Shown here piece by piece: positions 56,382 to 64,000 of a stretch of DNA of 64,000 nt. This DNA comes from Carposina sasakii. Lineage: Eukaryota; Arthropoda; Insecta; Lepidoptera; Carposinidae. Made by a program: the position numbers and the translations under genes. The stretch is taken from NCBI GenBank assembly GCA_014607495.2, contig CP053171.1, positions 2,232,001-2,296,000 on the forward strand, in the 5' to 3' direction. Every line of letters begins with the position of its first letter. Within the stretch, counting starts at the first letter, position 1. The notes below the pieces were generated by a model. The model did not search any database, had not been told where the DNA came from, and saw only the letters and a list, made by a program, of their open reading frames with translations.

Positions 56382-57394
56382 CTAAAGCTCTTGTTTAATT
56401 AACAAACTTGCATTTTTCAAACCAGCGGCATAATCTTCTATAGCTTCTTGTATCTCATTCACATTAACATTCTTCTGTTGTAATAAGTATTGCTTAGTAT
56501 TATCATTAACATACCTCTGTAGTGAGTTAAATAATTTCGATGCTTTCGGCACTCTCTTAAATACCTTCATACAAAACGGTTTTACATTCTTTATCAAATC
56601 AAACACTGGCACTATCATATTATTTTCGTCTGTTGTCAACGCCCATATCGATTCGAATACGTTAAGTAATCCTTTACATATTGTTGGCGTAGATATTCTC
56701 TCAATCAACCCCACCTTTTTGTAAAGAGAGGTATCGTTTTTAGCTGTCATATGTTCTATTAAAATTGTGTTGAACAACTTAATTGATTTCAAAATACCAC
56801 TTTTGTCCAGCTTTCCCATTTGGTTGTAGAATGGTTCCAAGCCTTTTATTTGCATGACCCGGCCCTGAATTCTTGGATTACCTGGCAGCCATAAATACAG
56901 TATGTCCAAAATATGAGCTTTCATTCCTAAATCTTCATCTTTCTCGAATATATCCAGTAGCCTGTCTAATACATTAATATGTAGAGATGTAGATGTGTTA
57001 ACAGGGTTAACTTTAAACAATGTTTTAATAAGTAACAATAAAGATGTCCTAAGAGCAGTGTGTTTAAGTTTTAAATGTGGACCTATTATTCTATCTAAGC
57101 TTTTAGTTTCGAATAATAATTTGTGCGCATTGTTAGGATCTTCCGTGAGCATTGTTACGAAATCTGCAACAACCTCCATCATTCCACTGTATTGTTTCTC
57201 TATAACAGTCTCTGGAGACTTATCTTTGGTACGTTTGTATGCTAAAGCTGCAAAGCTTTCGAACTTTTCTGTAGCTTTACGGATGTCCTCACTCGATACT
57301 CGAACTCCTGGTTCGGTAGATATTGATGATGATGCTATACCTTTAATAGATGATATAAATGACAAAAGAGCAATATCTGGAGATATATCTAGAA
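56382..57394 (-). CDS. SIL1-like exon 2 (helical body and KQEL terminus)
   Basis: Begins in phase 1 after an AAG acceptor (TTTTATGTAAG), the weakest part of the model. No stop for 337 codons; ends LLIKQEL and a stop. Confidence 0.85.
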
Positions 57395-57739
57395 CTTACA
57401 TAAAATTCTACTCGACGATAGAGTTTAGCTAAGTAAAAAAAGCTGAAGTCGGTGACAGTACGATTTCAGTAAGGAAAATATTGCATGATAGGCCAAGTTT
57501 CTCCACCCAAATTTAGGAAGTCAAACAAGAAGACTGAAGCTGAAGGCACATTATTCTAGTTCATAAGTGCGTGTAGCCAAGATATTAACAAAAAGCTAAA
57601 CAGATAAGCTACTAAAAGTATATTACACTGGGTCGTTAAAATAACGTTTCATACCTTGATCACCCATCGCCTCATCATTATCACAATGGACTGTTGCTAT
57701 CATTGGCACTAAAATACAATAAATAAGACAAATAACCAT
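56382..57739 (-). CDS. Sil1: SIL1-like ER nucleotide exchange factor for BiP (two exons)
   Basis: Exon 1 57739-57655, exon 2 57394-56382; together 365 residues. Exon 1 encodes a signal peptide (MVICLIYCILVPMIATVHC) and ends in phase 1 at GTATGA; exon 2 begins after ATGTAAG and completes a Val codon. The protein is all-helical by composition, with Leu-rich armadillo-like repeats (for example ALRTSLLLLIKTLFKVNP; ILKSIKLFNTILIEHM), and ends KQEL, an ER-retrieval signal. A soluble armadillo protein of the ER lumen with this layout fits SIL1, which releases ADP from BiP. The call rests on architecture and weak similarity, so another ER armadillo protein remains possible. It is divergent from the four-TM gene, with about 590 bp between start codons. 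The long frame within exon 2 begins with a TTG, not a true start. Confidence 0.7.
57655..57739 (-). CDS. SIL1-like exon 1 (signal peptide)
   Basis: 28 codons plus one base. ATG, then hydrophobic VICLIYCILVPMIATVHC, then acidic DNDEAMGDQ. Donor GTATGA. Confidence 0.8.
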
Positions 57740-58330
57740 ATTTGCTAAAATACAAAACTTTTCAAGAAAATAATTTTCTTTAAAATATTTTTGACAAATG
57801 ACAAGGAACAGTCAAAATTTAAAACATCAATATTACACTTTTTTATCGGTAGTAAAAAAAATTAGGTACATAAATTAGCCTACCATTAGTCTTCAAATAA
57901 TTTTTATGTGACAATAACAATGAAAATTATGATTTAAGACGGTGACGGCAATGAGCTAAAGATAATTTGAATTGAGTGTGCTTTCAAAATATGTAAAACA
58001 TTATAAATAAAACATTAAAAGTAAATAAAAATAAATTTCTACTTAATTTGAATGTAGATAATTATTCTAGGTGCCAAAAATCATGCAAAAAATATAGATT
58101 GACAAATCCGTCAAAAAAATCATTATGTGCTCTCGTTAGAGAGTAAGTATATTTTTTGATGATGTGAGTACCTACATTTGTGTATGATTTTTGTGAATAA
58201 AATAAATACCCAAAAAAACATGGGAACTTCCGAAAAAACGTAACCAATCAAGACTAAACAGACCAAACAAACGCAGCTACTATGACTCCAAATATTTCAT
58301 TTTTCTAGTAACATAATATACTATAACACA
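57740..58330. promoter_or_regulatory. Divergent promoter interval
   Basis: About 590 bp between the start codons of the minus-strand SIL1-like gene and the plus-strand four-TM gene. AT-rich, without a clear TATA/initiator pair. Shared regulation is inferred from the spacing only. Confidence 0.4.
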
Positions 58331-58459
58331 ATGGGTGATATTAATATACTGGGTTTTCGGTTCAGGACCAATCAATTTATAACTGAATGCGGCAAAAGCT
58401 CTTTGGGCAAGACTTTAACTCCGAAAGGTTCCATCGTTGTAATATCTGCTGTAAGCCTG
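58331..58459 (+). CDS. Paralog A exon 1
   Basis: MGDINILGFRFRTNQFITEC then GKSSLGKTLTPKGSIVVISA and VSL; ends in phase 0 at GTAAGT. A family 2 SINE begins about 30 bp into the intron. Confidence 0.8.
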
Positions 58460-60931
58460 GTAAGTAGCTAAGCTGATTTTTCACTCCATAGGTTCTGGGT
58501 TCGAATCCCGGTCGGTCCAAATATTGAAAATGATGAATTCATATAAATGTTTGTTTCCGAGATGGATGGATTGTTTCACGCTTTTTTCTGTATGTATTTA
58601 TATTCCTACGATACTTAGTTAGTACCTACGATACAAAACCTTACGGATCTTAGTGTGGGACTTGGTTAATGTATTGTTAAGTGTGTGAATATCGTTACCT
58701 ATTTATTATTATTGGGTGGGTTTATATTATTAGTATCTACTAATTACTACAAAACCCACTAATCTCTCCTTACACTACTGGCTGTACGAGTTTCGAAGGG
58801 ATTCTAGACTTCACTGACTTATTAGCTTATTAATAACATAAGGTTACACTACTAACGTTAGCCCACATGTACACAATACTTAATTTAAATAGATTATCAC
58901 CCACACATACCAAGCTACCGAAGACAACGAAAATTTTCCTTGAGACATACGGAATGATACGCCTGGTTAACAACATGGAGAAACAAGTCAAAGAGTCAAG
59001 GATTCGAGCAATCAACGTGCAACGCGTGATATCAATGAAGTGCTATAATCTATACATATAATAAAAATGTAACGGATCGCTGTCTGTACATGGAAGATAT
59101 TTGAGAAAAAATATTATAGGAGACCAACGCAATAGAACCCAAAACGATGATTTTTGGAAGTTTTGTCTGTTTGGGTTTGTCTGTGCGTTTGTGCACGCTA
59201 ATCTCAGAAACGGCTGAACCGATTTCGATGCAGTTTTCAGGAATATATTGTGACAGGTCCCACTTAACATATAGGCTTCTTTTTATCCCGGGATAATATT
59301 TTTATCCCGGATAATTTCGACATTTTGTTTTTCTGTAGTCCACGCGGACGGAGTCGCGGGCGTCCACTAGTTATAAACTACTAAAAATTCTTCAAACAAC
59401 ATTGGTAGTAACCGCTTAGATATGTGTTTGCTTTGCAGGTAGCATGCATCGTCGACATGAAATCCGCGGGTATGTTCGGGGAAACCCCCTTCAAAGAGGC
59501 GCTAGTGGCCATGCGTCACATTCTGCTCACTCTGTTCCAGATGGCCAATATGCTACTTCTGCTCTCAGCTTGGGTGGTAAGACTCTAACTTACTTAGCTT
59601 CCTTTAAAAAATGGGTACCCTTATAAGCTTTTGCGCTTCAACTGCTTAGCTCTGCTAACTCCTACTTCTTATATTGTGAGAGTTATGTTGATTGTTTCTC
59701 GATCTATATCATATTACGACGCTAATGTTCTAATTTATACAGATAAATAGTTACTATTGAAATAATAATGTAATTTCATACCATAATAAAGCATACATAA
59801 CAATACAATAGACATTCTTTTAGAGAAATGGTAAGTTCTAATCTCATTAAACTAAACAAATTATCATAAGTCCGTGCTTTTAATTCCCTTTTCCTTCCAT
59901 TACATAATTTCTTTCTTATTTAAATATTTCTTCTTCACAGAGTAACCCAAAGCTAATCGACATATACGTGTATTACACACTAGGCTTCGTGATATTCGGA
60001 GTGATAGTAGCCATGCTGGAGTTCCTAGCCACGTTGGGACATGACTCTTTAACCTGGGGTCTTCTAAACTTCATCTTCGAAGTAGCTTTTTTATTTGGTA
60101 AGCTAATTAAACATTTAACTCTTGTACATGAGCATTTTCCTATGTATGTTAAGCAATTTTCTTTTCTTTTCAGTAATATTCAGATGCCTCCCTCTAGTGG
60201 ACGATTACCGGCGTGAACTGTTGGGCCTACCAGCGAAAAGATCAGTAACCGGAAAGGGATGTCGTCCTATCTGCGAATTCCCCCCGTGCAAACTAACTAG
60301 ATCCGCTACTTCCAACAGGTCTAATAAATCTTCTGAGTCTGATCGGTCCAGAAGCTCGCGTCAATCTCATACTAGATCAGTCTCGCCTAAAGCGTCACCT
60401 TATAGAATACCATTCTTCTCTAAAGGAACATCTGCCTCTCCTAAGGCTTCACCAAACAAAATACCCTTATTGTCTAGATCGACCTCACCTAAAAGTCCGT
60501 CATCACCTAAAAGACCAGCTTCTCCCTATAAAATGCCATACCTGCCTAGAACACCGGATTCAACTGATAGATCAGATTCATCTAGACGTTCACCCATACC
60601 AAGAAGATCAGTGTCACCTAAACGAGCGCCAAGCTCATCGAGAAGACCATCGGACGCATCTAGAAGACCATCAGAATCATCGAGAAAACCATCGGAATCA
60701 TCTAGAAGACCTTCAAAACTATCGAAAAGACCATCAAGTTCCCCGAGTAGACGAGCGCCTTCACCATCTACTAGAACACAGGCTCCTCAGAGAAAAATAT
60801 CGGCGCCGAAAAAACCGACCCCATATCAAGGATATACAGCATCACCTAAAAATCTGGAAATAGCTGAACCGCTAAAAGACATATGCCATAATATTTCTAC
60901 TTTTGTTTCTTCCAGATGCGTGATTTTGTAA
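58331..60931 (+). CDS. Four-transmembrane protein with Ser/Pro/Arg-rich tail (paralog A), unknown function
   Basis: Exons 58331-58459, 59439-59576, 59941-60097, 60174-60931; 393 residues. Introns are phase 0, 0, 1 with GTAAG-type donors. Four hydrophobic segments at about 33-50, 70-89, 96-118 and 130-150 with short loops; no catalytic motif seen. The N-terminus before TM1 holds the conserved TPKGSI block. The tail (about 165-370) is rich in SPK and RRPS repeats. The frame ends Cys-Val-Ile-Leu, a CaaX-like terminus. The four-TM layout recalls small insect DUF or MARVEL-like proteins but I cannot name the family. A paralog follows at 62190. See the findings for an alternative 3' end. Confidence 0.8.
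58485..58700 (+). mobile_element. tRNA-derived SINE, family 2, in paralog A intron 1
   Basis: CATAGGTTCTGGGTTCGAAT (box B) then CCCGGTCGGTCCAAATATTG and the tail GTGTGGGACTTGGTTAATGT. Confidence 0.7.
59055..59372 (+). mobile_element. Helitron-like (Lep1-type) or LINE 3' fragment in paralog A intron 1
   Basis: CAGAAACGGCTGAACCGATT and the end TAGTCCACGCGGACGGAGTC then GCGGGCGTCCACTAG. The CTAG terminus after a small GTCCACGCGGAC hairpin suggests a Helitron end. Confidence 0.5.
59439..59576 (+). CDS. Paralog A exon 2 (TM1 end to TM2)
   Basis: VACIVDMKSAGMFGETPFKE then ALVAMRHILLTLFQMANMLL and LLSAWV. TTGCAG acceptor, GTAAGA donor, phase 0 at both ends. Same length class and sequence pattern as paralog B exon 2. 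Confidence 0.88.
59941..60097 (+). CDS. Paralog A exon 3 (TM3 and TM4)
   Basis: IDIYVYYTLGFVIFGVIVAM then LEFLATLGHDSLTWGLLNFI and FEVAFLF. TTCACAG acceptor, GTAAGC donor, ends phase 1. Exactly the 157-bp length of paralog B exon 3. Confidence 0.9.
60174..60931 (+). CDS. Paralog A exon 4 (basic tail)
   Basis: TTTCAG acceptor. Starts VIFRCLPLVDDYRRELLGLP, then a Ser/Pro/Arg-rich region: SPKASPYRIP and SPNKIP units, then heptads around RRPS (residues 298-332). It ends SSRCVIL and TAA. Confidence 0.82.
60641..60745 (+). repeat. 21-bp coding repeat (RRPS heptads)
   Basis: Five successive seven-residue units: RRPSDAS, RRPSESS, RKPSESS, RRPSKLS, KRPSSSP. The serines fall at exactly 301, 308, 315, 322 and 329. 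Confidence 0.9.
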
Positions 60932-61002
60932 CTGCATACGTGGAAAAACAATATCAATGCCAACTTTAAAGTTCTCAAGTACAAAGATGATATTTACGCT
61001 AT

Positions 61003-61264
61003 ACAGGGTGTAACAGAAAGGGTATGTTAAGCGAAAACCTATGTAAATAGCCTACTGTAGAGAACCTATTTCCAAAATTTGAGACTCGAAATCACATGTT
61101 TATATTTCAAGATTGTATGAACATTCCTGAGTTGTTTAAGAATTCTCCATACTGTTTGGAAAAATAAACATGGGATTTCGAGTCTGAAATTTTGTGGGTA
61201 GGTTCCTTTTAGTGGGCTATTTACATAGCTTTTGGCTTAAAATACCTCTTTTGTTACACCCTGT
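61003..61264. mobile_element. TA/CAGGG-type foldback MITE (GGTATGTTAAG family), best copy
   Basis: Arms of about 105 bp, imperfect: ACAGGGTGTAACAGAAAGGG then TATGTTAAGCGAAAACCTAT, against the inverted right arm ending TTTTGTTACACCCTGT. Flanked by TA. Lies between the two paralogs. Confidence 0.85.
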
Positions 61265-61269
61265 ATAGG

Positions 61270-62189
61270 TAAAGAAAACATTTTAAAAGAAGCAGACATG
61301 AAATTCTTTTAACCTTTCTTTCATTATTAAATTCTTTTTCTTATCAATACAGAACACGATTAGGCGTCTTTGGGATTAGGATCAGCTAATAGAGAAGATT
61401 CCAGATGCACATGCCAGCAATACATTAATTTGGTAAATAACTTAGTCGACGTCGTACCTGCGAAGTAGTTTATAAGTATGTAAGCTTATCATTATCAAGT
61501 GATTTTCAACTTTCTCAAAATATATAGCTAACAACGAGTTTACTTTAGAAACCGATTTTTTATGCATTTCATTTTATTGTAGCTAGTTGGTCTATTTAAA
61601 AAACATGCATCTATAGATAGTCAAGTCACCAAAATTTAGAGGATCAGGTGCAGGCATACCGTACATTACCCCTTTCATGAGGTGCACAATCGCTATCCAG
61701 AAAATAGCCAACTAGCTTCTAAAGCTAAAATTGCTGGCTATGGTCACAGAAGTGCATGCATCCATCTCTTATTGCTAAGGTTTCCTGGGATAGTGGTGAT
61801 GATGTATTATACTATGTAATAGAATGCCCATAGTGTGGTGGACGGCTAGCGCGCACAAACCGTGCTCACTACACTCACGAACAGAGTTCGTATTTCATTT
61901 CGTTCACACTTATGAAATTCTCCTTCCATGTTACATTGCGTAAGTCTGTACCAGGCATAAAGCATAGTGGCCAAGAGTAGCCCTATATGGCCCGTACTGA
62001 GGGTCCGTAGCTATGCAGAGTCAATAAAGAACAAAGAAAAGATCTCAGATGAAAAGATAAACTCTTTGAAGAAAAGTCAGTTTCTTGTCTATACATTGCC
62101 TCCTGTCAGCAATGTCAAAATAACGCTCTTCAACAAAACTTTTACAACAAATTATTTGGCATGGATATGGATTGGGCTTGCTTCTAATC
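61270..62189. other. Spacer between the two four-TM paralogs
   Basis: No gene seen. AT-rich with short frames only; the upstream region of paralog B without a recognisable TATA box. Confidence 0.4.
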
Positions 62190-62312
62190 ATGGGTGTAGT
62201 CCCTTTTCTAACTAATTACAAAATTCTAGCAGTAAATTCAGTAGAATGTGGCAAAGGACAATGTTGCCTCACGCCGAAAGGCTCTATCATCCTGGTGGCC
62301 ATCGTGAGCCTG
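62190..62312 (+). CDS. Paralog B exon 1
   Basis: Ends GQCCLTPKGSIILVAIVSL with a GTAAGT donor in phase 0. An upstream in-frame TTG at 62172 is not a convincing start. Confidence 0.7.
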
Positions 62313-63602
62313 GTAAGTGATTCCTCTATGTACCTATACCTTGTCTATATCACTCAGTATCAATACCATAGAATAAGTAGTTCGCTTCTCTAAAACTTCG
62401 AGTCTGACCACGGCGGAATAACGTTTATTTTACTAAGCATAAATCCAAGATTTTTTTGTCATACTCTACCCATAGATTTTACCACAGAGTGCTTCTCTTT
62501 CTATCGCATAACTTTATCCTTGTCGGTTTACCAAACTTTTATAAACCCCCCGGGACATCTATACCATTATATATTGACATACAGGTAAGTTTATGAAATA
62601 GTGCCTTTAATTTTCAGGCGGCTTGCTTGATGGACATGGCCACCAACGAAGACTTCGTCAACTGCTTCCCAATGCGCATGGTAGTGACGTCACTGCGACA
62701 CGTTCTCATTACCCTGTTCCAAGTGGCTAACGTACTCCTGCTCCTTTCTACTGTCCTGGTAATTTATTTAAAACATCTGGTAAAAGTGTACACTTTTCAA
62801 CACTATCTACGGGTCGGTTCATATCTGACGGAAAATCCGTCGCGTATTTGTCGGTCGCGTTACGTCAGAACAGGCAAATATATGACAAAACATTCAGCCT
62901 TTCATACTCAACCGATGATGCGTTAGTGCGTTTGCCTGTACCTGAAGATACGCTCGACGCATCTTCCGTCAAATATGAACCGACCCTACATCTACTGCCA
63001 AAGTACTTTGTCTGTTTTTCTCCGTTTTTGTCTGTTATCTATAAGTACGAGTAATTTGGAAATTACATTGTCTGCTTAGACCAACGATAGGACAGTAGGT
63101 AAAGTGCTAGAATGTTCAATAAGTAACTTATAAAATCTAACAGCTTAATGTTTCTTCTATGCTGCTCTGGGAGTGAAAAAAAAAACGTATAACTACAGCA
63201 GCTTCTCTTCCCGTGCATACTGTACAAGTCAGTAGAGGGACAAGAGGGTTTTGGTGTTTTGTAGGCGATGGGCTGACCACCAGTCACTACTAACCGAACT
63301 TGTAGATCTCATACCCTCAAAATTGGTCAGAAGTGGCACCATGTAGTTCTATCGGCCCTTGATGCTCTGCTTACCCTGTAAGGGATAAAGGCGTGATTAT
63401 ATGTATGTAATGTTATTTATATTAATTTAACTATGTGACTTGCAGGATTGCTCCATTCTAGTACAGATCTACCTATTCTACACGCTTGGCTTCGTGGTGG
63501 TCGGGTTCCTTCTGTCCCTGCTAGAGTTTATGGTTAAGATAAAGAGAGACGAACCTCTTTGCACCTTCATGAACTTTGCGCTGGAAGTGGGATTCCTTTT
63601 CG
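62190..63602 (+). CDS. Four-transmembrane protein (paralog B), 5' part, continues past right edge
   Basis: Exons 62190-62312, 62618-62758, 63446-63602, then a phase 1 donor with no fourth exon recognised before 64000. Intron positions and phases (0, 0, 1) equal those of paralog A. The start at 62190 gives MGVVPFLTNYKILAVNSVEC, matching A in length up to the shared TPKGSI block. The hydrophobic segments correspond one to one. Whether B has the basic tail cannot be seen. Confidence 0.8.
62618..62758 (+). CDS. Paralog B exon 2
   Basis: AACLMDMATNEDFVNCFPMR then MVVTSLRHVLITLFQVANVL and LLLSTVL. TTTTCAG acceptor, GTAATT donor. RHxLxTLFQxAN is shared with paralog A. Confidence 0.88.
62811..62986. 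mobile_element. Foldback MITE in paralog B intron 2
   Basis: GGGTCGGTTCATATCTGACG and the inverted right end CCGTCAAATATGAACCGACC then C; CTAC lies outside the left end and the right end reads into CCCTAC. Confidence 0.6.
63446..63602 (+). CDS. Paralog B exon 3
   Basis: DCSILVQIYLFYTLGFVVVG then FLLSLLEFMVKIKRDEPLCT and FMNFALEVGFLF. CAG acceptor, GTAAGT donor, 157 bp, phase 1 exit. Confidence 0.9.
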
Positions 63603-64000
63603 GTAAGTTGATGAGAATATCCATTAGAAATATAGGTGACATTGTGGCAACCCTGCTGGACTTAAAATCTAGAGATAGGTTGCGGGTTTAAATCCTGTCT
63701 CGGTACAATTTTTCGGCATCTATGCTGATACGTACTTGCCTTATATCCTTGTTTGGGGCAAGAGCGATTGGTGTGTTTGTGCCATGAGTGCGTCGTTATG
63801 GTAAAAATGATTCGAAAAGGTAGGGAGATAATGAACTATCATTATCATCTAATGTAGAAACTACATCTAATGAACTATCATCAGACACTAAACGTTGGTG
63901 TTAGAGATTTTAGTTGTGGTTATAAGTTAAAACAACTTTTGCATAACTTGTGATTACTCAAAACGATAAGCCGACCAGATTTAAGCAATTGGTTTTTTTT
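63603..64000 (+). other. Start of paralog B intron 3
   Basis: Contains a possible decayed tRNA-like box B (GCGGGTTTAAATCCTGTC at about 63678). No exon recognised before the edge. Confidence 0.4.

Noticed and set aside
56995..57432. 145-codon plus-strand frame
   Set aside because: Antisense shadow of exon 2 of the SIL1-like gene.
62848..63054. 68-codon frame in paralog B intron 2
   Set aside because: Falls largely inside a foldback MITE; not coding.

Overview
The window is AT-rich, intron-rich animal DNA packed with small interspersed repeats. It most likely comes from a moth or butterfly. The evidence is a set of insect-type proteins (a K+-dependent Na+/Ca2+ exchanger, a Huckebein-like zinc-finger repressor, an ER co-chaperone) and many tRNA-derived SINEs, LINE tails, a Helitron-like end and short foldback elements of the kinds usual in lepidopteran genomes. 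The species cannot be named from sequence alone.

Positions 1-26190 hold the 5' part of an SLC24 (NCKX) exchanger gene on the minus strand. Twelve exons splice in frame into 483 codons, from a 4-codon first exon with a TATA box (near 26139-26188) to an exon cut by the left edge. The second half of the transporter, with the alpha-2 repeat, lies outside. Intron 1 is about 12 kb and is a mosaic of nested mobile elements. Intron 5 holds a nearly complete but frameshifted LINE (about 9.34-4.87 kb) in sense orientation; its (TTA)n tail lies directly beside the next splice acceptor. A 691-bp P-element-like relic with a THAP remnant lies at 1733-2423.

Positions 26.2-47.6 kb show no convincing gene. 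They hold SINEs, hAT-like and TA/CAGGGTG-type foldback MITEs, LINE fragments and a 43-bp minisatellite. At 47.6-49.1 kb lies a compact, intronless huckebein-like gene with a well-spaced TATA box and initiator, a Groucho-binding FRPW motif and three C-terminal C2H2 fingers. Repeats fill 49.1-56.2 kb.

Positions 56.2-64.0 kb are gene-dense. A two-exon minus-strand gene encodes a secreted-entry, KQEL-ending ER protein, best read as SIL1 (a BiP nucleotide exchange factor). It is divergent from the first of two tandem paralogs for four-transmembrane proteins of unknown function (58.3-60.9 kb and 62.2 kb to beyond the right edge). The first paralog carries a long Ser/Pro/Arg-rich tail with an exact heptad array of basophilic phosphosite-like motifs. 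The end of that gene is ambiguous: read-through gives a CaaX-like CVIL terminus, while a strong acceptor-like sequence would give a short isoform with another C-terminus.
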